This document shows, one piece after another, positions 10,490 to 22,854 of a DNA stretch of 64,000 bases. The position numbers and the translations under genes were made by a program. The notes beneath the pieces were generated by a model. It ran no database searches. It saw only the letters and a program-made list of their open reading frames with translations, and was not told where the DNA came from. The stretch's first letter is position 1. Each line of letters starts with the position of its first letter. The stretch is from Polymyxa betae (taxonomy: Eukaryota > Endomyxa > Phytomyxea > Plasmodiophorida > Plasmodiophoridae): the NCBI GenBank assembly GCA_003693705.1, contig RBZT01000404.1, positions 1-64,000 on the forward strand, given 5' to 3'.

Positions 10490-12662
10490 ATGACCAGTGA
10501 ACGACCGCCGGGGGTCCCACCGCCTCCTAATGCCAAAACCTTGGCCAGGAGCAGTAATCGTCGGAAAGGCCCCCGTCCCTATAATCTGCCCAGCATGAAG
10601 AAGAGCAATATTAGCGATTCTAACCATGTGGAAGTGATTCCATCTGGCACTACTGGTTGGGCTAAGACTCCAAAACCATCACAATCAGAAGACTCTGCGG
10701 TTTCGAATACCTGGACTGTCCCTCCTCGAGTGGCTGCAGGTAAGCCTTGTCCTCTGACCATGTGGTTTCATATTAAACTTCTATTTAGACAGGAAATTAT
10801 CAGCTTTGAAAACTGTTGAATCCAGGACAAATGAAGTTACAAAAGGACTCGATCCGAAGCCAACGCCAGCGAAGGTGCCAGAGCCTGTGCCTTCGACATC
10901 TTCGGTGATTGAGAATCCATTCGGTGTTGACATCAATGTGACATCGTGGGCTCGCGAGGTGTCTCCACCGCCTCCTGCGAAACGAGCGTGGAGCGATGCT
11001 AGCCCTATGGATTTCTCTAAGCCCGTCGTATTCGACCAGACTCCTGTTGTACCAGCCGTTAAACATGCTGGCCCACTGCTTGATAATGCATGGAGACCAG
11101 CTGTTGTTAGGAAGCCAACTGTCTCTAGCATTTTGAAGAAACCGGAATCTGAAAAACAGCTCCAGAGACTTGATTCTGAAAAACAGCCCCAGAGACCTGA
11201 TTCGGTGTCGTCAGCGACTCTAAATGATGTTGCTCAGGTTGAATCAGTCATACCTGGAGACCAACAGATACCAGCTACAGTTGTTGATGAAGCTGTTCAG
11301 ACTATGACAATGAAGCAGAAGGCTATGGAGGCCATGAAAAGACGCCAGGAAGAAGAAAGGCTCCGAGAGGAAGGGAAAAAGGCTCGATTAGCGGAGAAAC
11401 TGGCAGCATTAGAAAAAAAGAAACCTGCAGCTGCAAAACCATCGATAACATTGGCAACTATCAGTGTCATGCAACGACCTAAAAGCGCTGATGAAATGCC
11501 TGCAGCTGTTGCCGATTCGAAGTCTAGCGAACCTACTCAAAGCAATGCTGTCAAAAATTCAACGGCCGAAACAGAACCTAATTTCACGAACGTTCCTGAA
11601 CCTGCCGTCGCTGAAAATGTCCATTCTGAGAAGGGCCAGGCTGCTTTTGCCTGTACCCAGAACCATCCCGAAAATGCTCGTCGTATTTCTGATGCTCGTG
11701 AACATCTTTCCGAAACTCAGAAACACTCTTCTGATTTCAGGAAAAATCGCTCTTCTGACATGCAGGATCGTTCAGAAGATCAAAAACCGTCACGCTCAGG
11801 TCGTAATCAGCGTCGTCAGGTTCATCGACGTCATCAAGACGTACCGGGATCTAGGTCATCTAGCAACGTTTGGCATCGAAGGTCAAATAGTCGAAGCGTT
11901 GATCAAGATGATGGGCAACGTTTGTTAGAAAAAGAGACAAACGAAGGCGAGAAAATGGAACCTGCGCCTGGGCTTGATTTTCCCAGCGGTGCAATTACAG
12001 ACAGGGATGTCTCCAGAAGAGATGACAAGTCTAAGAGAGCACCTAAGATTATGGCCAGGAACCAGCCAAAACCGCCCGTGTCGCCACCGTCTACAGAAAC
12101 CGCTCCTGCTCAATCTACGGTTCCTGTCGTCACGTCTTCCAAACTTAAATCTAAGCCGATGTACAATCATCGTAAATGGCGTGCCAAGGAGCCAGTCTCA
12201 CCTTCATTACCATCACCACCGCCATCATCATCATCGCCCGTTGTTGAACAGAAGAACGACGTTGTCAATGAGAAGAAGCCGACGCCAACACTCCATCACC
12301 AGCACGGCCCTCGGCAATGGAAATCGAGGACATCTGATATTAACCAATCAAGACAATCCGATAGTTTTCCATCGTCTTCGGAAAATCAGAAGAACCTGCA
12401 CAGACGAAAGCGCTTCGGTCCCGTGTTTGAGAATTCTCCAGTGGTTGGCAGTCAAGCTGGGTCATTGATGTGGTCGGCGGCTGCACCTGTAGTTGCCACA
12501 ACACCTTCACCATTGCCTCCTCCCAGGTCATGGTCGACACCCAAGTCCAATAGCCACAACGCCGAACTCTTGAACCAGCAGCAGAGCCGAGCGAAAGGTT
12601 CACCGAGCGCAGCTCTTGCTAAACGGGCTCTAGCCGAGACGTTAGCATCACGATCGAGTTGA
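10490..12662 (+). CDS. PRRC2/BAT2-like protein, two exons
   Basis: Exons 10490-10739 and 10789-12662 join in frame across a 49-bp GT-AG intron (GTAAGCC...ATTTAG), giving 707 residues. The N-terminus has YNLPSMKKS, then VEVIPSGTTGWAK. This matches the order and spacing of the BAT2 N-terminal domain (NLPSLK...P..GTGWA) of animal PRRC2 and plant MOS1-type proteins, which act in RNP granules and translation. Near residue 180 there is a charged helix (QKAMEAMKRRQEEERLREE). The rest is low-complexity Pro/Ser/Arg-rich sequence with an RS/RD-rich stretch and repeated GW/PxW motifs. An AATAAA lies at 12735-12740. Recognition rests on the short N-terminal domain and the overall composition. The family assignment is probable, the specific orthology is not. 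Confidence 0.65.
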
Positions 12663-12734
12663 TAACGATGTCTTATTATGTATACAGTATAGATAGCATC
12701 TCTAAACATTGTAAACACGCCTCTGTATTCTGCA

Positions 12735-12740
12735 AATAAA
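12735..12740 (+). terminator. Candidate polyadenylation signal AATAAA
   Basis: AATAAA sits 73 bases after the stop of the PRRC2-like gene and only a few bases before the stop of the convergent ZSWIM2-like gene at 12746. The two transcripts must therefore overlap at their 3' ends if this signal is used. Confidence 0.35.
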
Positions 12741-12745
12741 CTTCT

Positions 12746-14088
12746 TCATCGAGACGAATATGCAAATCCAGATAGAGACAGATCCAACCTGGAGCTGCTC
12801 TGCTGACCTGGTGCACGTCTACCGAATCTGATAGCAGGCTTTGGTTGTTGCCTTTGTTGGGATTTTGCCAGTCTTGGGACTAGACCAGGGAATACAATCT
12901 TGCCATCGATACGACATGCGACCTGGCAGTCGTCATGGCCCATGCGATCCCGAAGGCATTGCTCATGGACGTAATGATGGCATGGGATCTGTATCATGGC
13001 ATCTTGAATAGTGTTATTATTGCAGAATGAACATGTCATATTGGAGCAAGAAGCGGGTTCTAATATCCCTATTAACACATCTATTAAATGACCACCAGAC
13101 ATTGTCTTAAATCTCTGTCCGGGAGATGTCTTTACTAGAAAGGCAGCAAGACCATGATTATGACGTTGAATCTGAGTCCTAGCACAGACCTGACATAGAT
13201 CGTACTGATCACAACAGGCACAAGTGTATCGAGTGCCAAACACCCGTCCAGAGCATGCAGCACATTGAACATAACGATGAGGTGAGCGCCGAGTCTCTGG
13301 CAGTGAAGATCTTGATTTAGGTTGAGGAGGTAATGGAGCCCAATCTGGAGCTCGACATAATGGACATGATACCTGTATATGGTTAATGATCTCTGTTCTC
13401 CAATAAATAAACAACATTTAACAGATTCAAACTTCAATTGCAATTATGCCAGCAGTATTAAACTGATAGGAACACGATGACAATGAAATGGTAAGACAGA
13501 TATATATAGATATACCTGTTCTCCAATACTTTGTCTATATTGAGCCCATACTCTCATACATTGTTGATGTACACTATTACCACATCCACTCCGACAGAAT
13601 GTTAATGCTTGATCATCATTGATCAATACATCCATACATATTGAGCATACATCATCTGTACTAATCTCTCTCTGTAATACACCTTCTACTTCTCCTGTCA
13701 TCGCCTTCCCAGGTGCATTATTGACAGCGACTTTCCTCACTGTAGAATGCTTGCCAGATAGGATCTCAGCAACCTCTCGATCTAATAGAGCCTTCTGCCA
13801 TACTAATGGATTATCAGGAGATAGACGTAAGACTTTGATCATGATAAATAATAGATGTATACATAGATCTGCTGAATCTCTACATGAACATGTCTGTGGT
13901 GATCCTATTAGAACTCGATAACGTCTTTTACATGTGCTACTACTAGTTCCTTGATCATGAGACATCACTACAAATGAAGTAGGTCCTCTCTCTTGTACCA
14001 GATATAATCTTGATGTTTGTGCTGATGATATTCGTGCAGATACCAGATCTCCAGATTTATCTCTCCATGGATACATTCGTTGATCCAT
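12746..14088 (-). CDS. ZSWIM2: ZSWIM2-like E3 ubiquitin ligase (SWIM, RING, ZZ, RING)
   Basis: Two exons, 13516-14088 and 12746-13372, join in phase 0 across a 143-bp intron to give 399 residues. Domains in order: a SWIM zinc motif near residues 70-85 (CSCRDSADLCIH), and a first RING starting CSICMDVL at about 148 and completed across the intron by CPLCRAP. A ZZ-type finger follows (CAACSGRVFGTRYTCACC, then CQVCAR), then a second degenerate RING (CSFCNNN...PCHHYVHEQC). This order is the signature of ZSWIM2 (MEX), an E3 ligase studied in animal testis, where it interacts with UBE2D-type E2s. The protein is shorter than the human one (633 residues). It is convergent with the PRRC2-like gene, with only 83 bases between stops. 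Assignment to the family is strong from the domain order. Confidence 0.85.
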
Positions 14089-14222
14089 AGCTGTATTAAG
14101 TATACTTACTGTACTATGTGATCTGTTCCAATGACGAACATGTCCTTGTATGGTACAAATTCACTTCTCAATGATACATCCTATATATTCGTCATATTAA
14201 TACATATTGAATCTGTATACAA

Positions 14223-16116
14223 TCATGTACATACAAATGGTATTGGTATTATATCACTATCTTGATATGTTCCATATTCACCTTCATATAGATTATGTAA
14301 TAATATAATCTCCTCATGAATATGATTACGATCTTGATCATTAATACAGTTAGATATATGTACTGATTTCAGCAGATTGATGAGAAATGTTATATCAGCC
14401 TGTATAGACATTATTATTGCTTATCTCATTATTAGACACATTGACTATTACTTGATATTGAGGTATCATTGCAACTCCAGGTCGATACTGTTCATATCGG
14501 CTTCTGATTAGTTGCACGACCTGGACCAGTACGGCTGCGAATATGGTCTGATCTTGATGCTGTTTATGCAGATAGATACGTTGTAGATCACGATATAGAC
14601 CACGTAGAAATAGATTGAAGACAAGAATGGGATGGGAGATATGATCGACAGGAATGGGACGAGTACGTCCTGGTCTAGACCAATGTATATGATCTAATGC
14701 AGGTATGATTATATCATTACATAGATATATACATGTGTTGATTAATGATGTAATAATTACATATTGATGTTCATGGATATCATTATGGATATCATGCAAT
14801 ATTGAATATACAGGATTAATAGGATCACGATCTGATCTATTCATATGTAATCTGTCAGCAACGTGATCGAATAATTGGTCAAGTATTGTGCAGGTATTGA
14901 TAGCAGCTATGAGTATGTGAATAGATCTCTGAGTATTAGTATTACATAGAGATATAAGAGATGTAATAGCAGATTGTATATGGAGTCCTATATCTGTATC
15001 TACATGTACATATATAATCAGTAATATGATAGATGTATATACATGATTACATACCTGTTATATGCATACATGGATATATAGCTAATATAACATTACTAAT
15101 CATATAACCAGCATGTAATATATCAATACTATCAGTACATCTCATATTGATATAACATCCTAATAATGATACTGCACTTAGACATGTTACTTGGAGATCA
15201 TCATGACCAGCTAATGTTACCCTAGGTGTAACCCACTCTATAGTATACCTCAGTACTGTTATGTTACATGTCATGTTACTACACCTGCAGATACATCTAT
15301 AAAATCAGGAATATTGGGAAGTATACGTTGATATATATTGGAGATATGTATATGAGTATTATATGATGATATATGATGTAGATATGGATCTAATACAGAC
15401 CATATTGCACACAATGTATCCAGAATATCGTCATCATATAGATGATGTTGAATATAATATCGAACTTGATATATAACTGGATCTATATGTAGATCTGTTA
15501 GAAATTCAATCTCTGACTTGATATGTTGGAATATAGTCTTATATATAATATGATTACAATGTACTTGTTGACCTTGATATTGTATAAAGTTCAATACATC
15601 TGATATTGAATAATTCTTAGACCATATTATATAACGTCTATTAAATAGAGATATATAACGATTATATAATATATTGATATCTATCACATGTGACATTAAT
15701 ATCAATATACCATGCATATCACCAATACCACGATTTAATGCATTCTCCAAATGTTCTAATATCACTTGACGTGATCGTAATGACAATCTATCAATACATG
15801 TAAACATCGCTTGCCAATGGAAATATTGAATGATTACTTACAGATAGATAGATTCAGTATCATGTAAATTGATGGGTAATAATGTAATTGGTATATTGAT
15901 ATTGAGTATATCAGATGTGATATTGATATTATTAATAGGTGATATCCATGATATTGCAATTGGATGATGATCATGTAATAGACCAATATACAGATCTAGA
16001 TGGAGATATCTGCCTATAATCACACCTATCTCTTCCTTACATAATAACGCATTATATAAATGATCTGCTGCTGTAGCTAATATATCATTAGTATTGACAT
16101 CCATTATATCCATCAT
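14223..16116 (-). CDS. His/Ile/Asp/Tyr-rich protein, possibly CCDC142-like
   Basis: Five exons join through short GT-AG introns into about 600 residues. The starts of the introns are near 15,844, 15,288, 15,056 and 14,439. Each junction I tried keeps the frame, for example VIVN|ADITFLINLLKSV across a 41-bp intron. The protein is helical and unusually rich in His, Ile, Asp and Tyr, reflecting ATAT/GATC-rich DNA here. Near the C-terminus, HPILVFNLFLRGLYRDL followed about 30 residues later by IRSRYEQYRPG resembles the C-terminal region of CCDC142 and related tethering-complex-like proteins. That resemblance is weak. There are no signal peptide, membrane segments or zinc motifs. It is divergent from the coiled-coil gene at 16205, 88 bases away. 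Confidence 0.6.
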
Positions 16117-16204
16117 CTCTCTCTCTATACCAACACCATATCATGTACTGCTTAGATCGATCCATCTCTATCATGCTATTACAGACCATAATCCCAGATA
16201 GATC
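16117..16204. promoter_or_regulatory. 88-bp shared divergent promoter region
   Basis: Only 88 bases separate the start codons of two divergent genes (minus-strand start 16116, plus-strand start 16205). Any promoter elements for both must lie here or in the coding regions. I see no TATA box I would trust. Confidence 0.4.
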
Positions 16205-19200
16205 ATGTCCAATACTGCTGGTCTTGGTCTGAAATCCTCTTCATCATCACGTCGGAAATCGATTCCTGATTCAGGAGGATCTGGATCCCGAGCACCAGCT
16301 ATTGTTGAGAATTTATTAATAGATCTCGGCAAAGATCAGAAATCGAAATTACGTGATACATTGAGAAAGCAGGTATCTGTTAATGGACGAGATCGTACTA
16401 AACATGAATCAGCATCAACTGCTGCTTCAAATCGACGTCTTACTGTTAATAGTGTATTTAATCATTATTGTCGTGGATATTTACCACCTGGACAAACATT
16501 TGAATATATTGAGAAGAAAGCACAAGTTATGGATTTGAAACATTTCTATGATTTTATGAAAGATTTCGGCCTATTTCCAGGATGCTTCTCATCACGTCAT
16601 GAAGTCACTCTTCTATTTCAAAAATTAAATCTCATGTCAAAGAAGAAGGAATCCCGAGTCGAACTAGGCCGAGCCCAATTCGAGACGTTTATTCAAGGCG
16701 TACTGGACCTGAAGGCACCAGCACATCAACGGGGTATGACCAGTGAAGATGCATTAAATACATGGCGTCGTGGGAAATTATCTGGAGATTTCTCATATTG
16801 GAATGAGATTATGAAACCTATGACATTTGATGATATGGATAAACTTGAGGCCAGTAAGTCCTTTAATGCAATCAACAATAATTTAATAGCGATTTATTGA
16901 TTTATGACAGTTACTGAATCCCTCGGTGATGATATTCATGACCATGATGATGATGATGATGATACTCATGATATTGATGGAGCAGTACGACAGGAGATTG
17001 GAGTTCGTAATGAGCAGATACGTGAATTAATCGAGCTAATTTGTGGTCATGAACACATCCCATCACTTCCATTTTTAAAAGAATCTGTAAATATATTGTA
17101 CCAAGTTATTTGCACATATTTCTATTAATTATATTGTGTATAGGGAATATCACTACCATCTCAACCAACTCATATTCAGCGATTACGTATAGAACGTGAT
17201 CAGATACAGGAATGTATTACATGGGTTGCAGATCATATCAATGATCTTCATCATGATCAGATCGATCGATCTACATTACAGACTATACAACATCAACATT
17301 CTCGATTGATTCAGGAATTCAGTAACATCATCATACAGAAATATGATCTACAACATAATTATCATCAGATAATAGAACAGGTTCAGTTACCAATATGTAT
17401 CATGAATTAACTGAAATATATTCTTCAGATGGAGCTCTATGAAAAACACTTTCAACAGATACAGCTATTATCTAATAATCATCATTATTTACTTCAACAT
17501 CATCTGGTACAATGCAATAATCTCCTGCACATTTCTTCAATGAGTTCACATTGATCAGGATGCTGAACGTGATCGAAGCTGTCAACTACAGAATGCCAAT
17601 AATGTATTGGAGAATCATCTACATGATAAGCAGCAAGAACTTGACCGATTACGATATGAATATGAGCAGAAAGTTTCATCTGATTTTCTATTTGTTACTC
17701 TGCAAAGTTTACTGATGTGATACTCAGATGTCCATTATAAGAAGTGAGCTGGAGGCGGCTACATCAGCATCAATGAAGACGAGATCCGATTTAGAATCAG
17801 AATGTCATCGTAACCGAATTCTGCAACAACAAATCGATCATGAACGTTCTGAGCGACAGCATTTATCAACACAATTAAGCAGCGTTATGGAACAGATTGA
17901 ACGTGATCATGACGATCTTGTACAACGACAGAATGCCATCAATGATACAGTCGTACAAGAATTGCATCAGGCACGGGAACATGAAACGGATCGCACTCGA
18001 TATCTCAATGATTCTATGAAGACATTGCTGGAGAAATTCCAAGAGATTCAAACTGAGTCACTGCGCTATCTTGATCTGTATATGGAAGAGAGACAACAAT
18101 GTCTCACACTAAAAGCACAATTACTGCAGATCAACACATGCTTGGAGACCTCCCAAACACAATCTGCATCATTATTAACGTCACTGAATAATAAGGTGCA
18201 AGAATGTTCGGGATTAGAGCAGCAATTACAGGATCTACAACAAGAACGTGATCGACTCATGGAAATCAATCAGCATTATGTTGCCAATCTAAAATCCGCA
18301 TCAGAATCATTAACCAGAGTTCAGTCGGAGCAATGTGAACTACAGCAATCTCTAGAAAGTAAAATCGCAGAGATGCAGCTGTTATCACACGAGAGAGAAT
18401 CGGCTATTGCAGATTTGTATCTGACCAAATCTCAGCTTACAAATGCAACTGAGAAATCGCAACATTTGCAGGAATTATATGATCGTGAACAGCAACGATT
18501 TCTACAAGTCGGTAAAGTAGCAGTCTGGTGATATTTCATATCCATAAACAGTGCAGTAACTCAGGTCCAGCATGATTATCAATGCACTCAGCATAAGATT
18601 ACCGAACATGAATCGCAACTGAACGAATCCAGGCAGGCCAATGCCCTATTATCGGCCACAGTCTGCAACCTGGAATCACGGCTAGATCACGTGATTGATG
18701 ATATCAAACTACAAGTTGAAGACGCGATCTGTAGTAACACTCGAGCGAACAGTGACATTGAACATGTAAGCTAGGACATTAGTAGAAATATACACAGATA
18801 CTCAGATCATCTCTATAGATAAACAGGGCATTGCTAGACAAACAGAATGAATACCTGGTATGTTCGTACTCTCAAACAGATGGCAACTGATCTGATCCGG
18901 ATTCTTCTTAGATGGCTCAAGCTGAAACACAACTTATGTCTCAACGTCTATCTGCATTAGCAGAGGTAGATATCGTTTCCAACAGATTCTATATAGAGTT
19001 GAATTGTTCGATCAGGCTGCGGAACAACGTGAACAGAATTTGCTGGAAAAGGTGGCGGTCTGGGAGGCGACTAGCGCATGTCTGAATCGGGTATTGGATC
19101 GGAACGCAGATAGATATCATCATTTACAGGACGATCTACGAACAGAAAGGCAACAAACTGATCTATGGCACAAGCGGGCCTCTCAACTCAACATCGTACT

Positions 19201-19249
19201 GGACCAGATCCGGGCCATGGCTCACATCATACCGAAATATAATGAATGA
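16205..19249 (+). CDS. Coiled-coil protein with conserved N-terminal domain
   Basis: About nine exons with introns near 16,853-16,910, 17,088-17,143, 17,383-17,429, 17,512-17,560, 17,671-17,727 and 18,513-18,558, and more to 19,000. The joined protein is about 850 residues. The N-terminal 220 residues form a compact helical region (VFNHYCRG at about 80, FYDFMKDFGLFPG at about 115) that looks EF-hand-like in layout, without clear calcium ligands. A run of six Asp follows. The remainder is almost continuous coiled coil with Gln-rich heptads, for example QQQIDHERSERQHLSTQL. The last exon ends IIPKYNE. The layout resembles flagellar or centrosomal structural proteins, but I recognise no named family. 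The 3' end lies 25 bases from the convergent LRR gene. Confidence 0.7.
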
Positions 19250-19274
19250 AATTTGTTTTTACAAAACTCGGTAT

Positions 19275-22200
19275 TCAATCTCGTGAGCGGTCGTCGTGGA
19301 AGCTACCTGCGAAACTTCCTCGATCGACCTGTCCTCGAACAATAGCGAACGCTTTGAACTTGATGGGGATGTCAACCAGTAATAAGCGAGAAATGCCTAC
19401 GATCGACAACGTCAGAAGAACGTCCATTGATATTAACAAAGACATGCACAGACCTGATCTACCAATCATCTGATTACGAGATAGATCTATCTGATGAACA
19501 GTCTGCAGGTCTTGTAAGGCATCCGCTAGTTCAACAACACCACGTGATGTCAGTTGATTCTGTGCCAGCTGTATCTCTTCTATAGGACGAGGATTAGCTC
19601 GTAGGGCAGCCGCTATAGCACCCAGCCCGACATCTGTAATCTGATTCCTGCACGAATTAGCGAAAATCAAAAATCGGCACACTCTGGTACCTGTTTAATC
19701 GTAAACGTATAATCGTAGCATTACTTCGGAGTAGATCGGCAATAGATTCACAACCACGATCCCCAATGCAATTAGAAGATAAATCCAGGGTCGGGAATAC
19801 ATGCTCCCAACGGAACCTCTGCGAACTACCTCGGATGCCATTACATAACCTAAAGTGTATTTAGCAAACTCACACGTACAGGCCGAGAAGTTTATACCCG
19901 GTTACTCCAGCGCAGCTGATATTATTGCCTGAAAGACGCAGAGCTCGTAAGCGTGGATGATAGGCTAATGAATCTGAAAGCATCCGCACGCCATCGTCTT
20001 TGATATGATTGTTGGACAGTGACAGCTCTTGAAGACTTCGATTAACTTTAAGAGCTTCGACCAGAGGTCTAATAGCCACCGAGCTAATCTGATTATTGGG
20101 AAGCTTCAGAACCCGAATCGAATTGTTCTTCGCTACGATCTCGCCAATGACTTCCAGAGACCTGAAAAGCATAAGCAATATTTAAACCGCAAAAAGTCAC
20201 ATACGAAGGTGATAGAGCGACATTGTCGATGATCAACGATAAATTTTGTCGCATAATCAATGATTCCTTGAACACTGCTAAGACACGATGAAGATCATGC
20301 GGTTGATCGCAGATAGACAGAATATTTCTGGATGGGTCTGCTACGAAATCGATAAACTCTTTACAAGTACTTGCAAGGCCATTCTCGACATCTCTGAGAT
20401 AATCTTGTAAGGCAATTTGGTCATTAATTTCCTGCTTCCACACATGAACATCTTCCTGGAATTCATCATCAAAAGACTGAACAGCAGCCAGCTCATCTAA
20501 AACAATATCAGAAAGGAACATTTCAGACAAGCCTGATATAATCTATTACAAGAGTTAATGCCGGCTTTATGAGACTTAGAAATCAGTCTAAGAACCATCT
20601 GACCATCAGCACCATCATCTGTCGTATTTCGAGAACACGACGCCCCGCTGATTAACAGTTTAAAATCCTCGTACAAATCCACCGGCTCGGACTCGATCTC
20701 CAGTTTTTGATACTGCGAAAGCTTGATCACTGCAGAGAGAGTTAAGAAACCATTCCGTAAAGCTCAAATAAAAATACTTTTGCAGGATGAAATGTTTGCT
20801 GATTTCTTATCGGAATGATACAGGCAATCTCCACGCAACTCAAAATATCGCTTCTTCGGTTTTTGTTTGACGAAAAATCCTCCCCCGATCTTTCTTACCA
20901 TTAACCATCCTTTACGAATCGGGGCCTGTGATAGCAGCTCAGCTGCAGCTGCTCTCAAATCATCTTTCGATAATCGCGCCCCAGCAACTTCAGTCTGAAC
21001 AGTCAAGCTTAATCGAACAACAAAACCATCAAAATACAACATTGTACCTGAGAGCTGGGTGTGCTATCAATCTCAATACGATTTTCTTCAGACTGAAATC
21101 GGTTCTGAATATCCATAGCTTCAATATGTATGGCGTAGACTTCAGATTTCAAACGAGCATTCTCAGTCTGAAGTTCGGCGATCTGACAATCGCGCTTTTC
21201 GACAGCAGCATCGAGTTCGTCAACTCGAGCGCGAAGGTCGGACTCGGAAGCTGATAGCTGCTGGAGAAGCTCATGACTCTTTTGACTGTGCTCTAATAAC
21301 TGGTTATATTTGGTCTTGTACTCAGCAAGAGCCATTCGCTCCTTCGATGCTGCTACCTGACTCGCTTCCTGCACCATTGTTTAAGCATCACAACAATAAT
21401 CGAGTTCTCCATACAATCATAAGTTGCATCCGCATTTCGTTTTCTTGCATACGCTCCTTAATCTGTTCCATCTCTTTTTCCTTCTTTAGCTTGATAGCAT
21501 TAACTTGTTCCAAAGCTGAAGAGTCACGTCTACGGGTACCAGCAGCAGAGCTGACCAGCATCGAAATATAAAGCTCAACAGCCGCCTCATCGGGTTTACG
21601 ATCGGTACAGAAATCTTGCGGTTTCAAAATGGCAGGAATCCCTAATAATATTGTGAATAACTATGTGGAATTATCGCTCTGACGGTGACCTAATCTCTCC
21701 TCTGAAACACGGAAAGCTAAGGCCAGTTTCTCAGCAGAGCTTTGACATCGAATCGCTGCAAGATCAATGGATCCAGGCACCAAACTTTCAATCAGACCAC
21801 AGAACACAACGCCATCCACGAAACTCGACCAGAAATTATCAATCTGGAGGTTGGGAACGATTCCGGCGAACGTATCTGAAACCCACCGCAGCAGTTGGGA
21901 TCGAAACGATGGTGCTGGAATAGCGAGATTATCGTTGTGATCGTAAGCAGAGTGATTGAAATCTAAACAAAAATCCAATCAGAAAGATGACACTTAAGTA
22001 CTGGAATGACCTTTTAGGCCCTTGATAGTTAGGGCTCGTAAAAGCGACTGAAACAAATTCAAAGTCGATTTCACAACGCCATTCATAATACTATGTGGAT
22101 CGATATTCAATAACAAAACGCCATGTTCTGAACAAAACTGAAAAGCTATAGCAAGGTTGTCAAGACGATGAAATCTGAGGGAAATCAGTTCCAGAAGATA

Positions 22201-22460
22201 CGAACTGGTCCCTTGGAGTTTACGTACGACAGCTTGGGTCGCGAGTTATACGAAGGGATTCTGGCGTTGAAAGCTATTTCCAGAAGCACAATTAGACGAA
22301 CGCCATCGCGAAAATCAGTCTCGATTGAGTGAGCTGGACAAGATCGTTGCTTCAGGTAGGTATTGACCCAAGCCATTATAGCACCGATATCCTGATCGAG
22401 ACGGTGCCTTTCATGACGTGATAATTCAAGATCGGAAGATGAATTAGCCAAAGATATCAT
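19275..22460 (-). CDS. Tandem CH, coiled-coil, PH and LRR protein
   Basis: Multi-exon gene. From the N-terminus: a first calponin-homology domain (IGAIMAWVNTYL, DFRDGVRLIVLLE, then across an intron RLDNLAIAFQFC and INPHS-like IDPHSIMNG). The second CH domain contains LLRWVSDTF, FVDGVVFCGLIESL and, across the next intron, EERLGIPAILKPQDF. Paired type 1/type 2 CH domains of this kind form actin-binding modules as in alpha-actinin and filamin. Next comes a coiled coil (AVEKRDCQIAELQTENARL), then a PH domain (PIRKGWLMVRK, KKRYFELRGDCLYH). A helical linker follows, then at least five ribonuclease-inhibitor-type leucine-rich repeats (SLQELSLSNNHIKDDGVR, LRALRLSGNNI). The likely role is linking actin to phosphoinositide membranes. 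This order of domains is not one I associate with a known named protein. The exact C-terminus near 19275 is uncertain. Confidence 0.8.
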
Positions 22461-22854
22461 CGATTGTTGTAAAAACCAGGTCTAAAGATGATGTTGGATC
22501 CAAATGGGCCCATATACAATAATAAGACTGATATAGGCGGACAGGATTAAAGCAATGTATAGACCGCAATTAGCTCATGTCTTACTAAACGTAGAGACCC
22601 TTTCCTTATACATATCTACCCATATGACACAACCATACGGTTTACAGCCAACTTCCACATAAATACATGCATCAGTGAGCACAAATGCCCAACCTGGGTA
22701 ATATTACCGATAGTTTACTATTTATACACTATGGTTCAATGAAAATTTATCACATCCGTCAAACAGGTGACAGAGAAATTTATGCCCATTGGTTATGTGA
22801 GTGGTTAGAACTATGTATTCCCGATCGTGATCTTCTCGCCCTGGAAGAGTCGCG
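22461..22854. other. Spacer upstream of CH-PH-LRR gene, nothing seen
   Basis: About 390 AT-rich bases between the start of the CH-PH-LRR gene and the stop of VPS33, both on the minus strand. It must contain the promoter of the former. No gene or repeat was seen. Confidence 0.4.
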
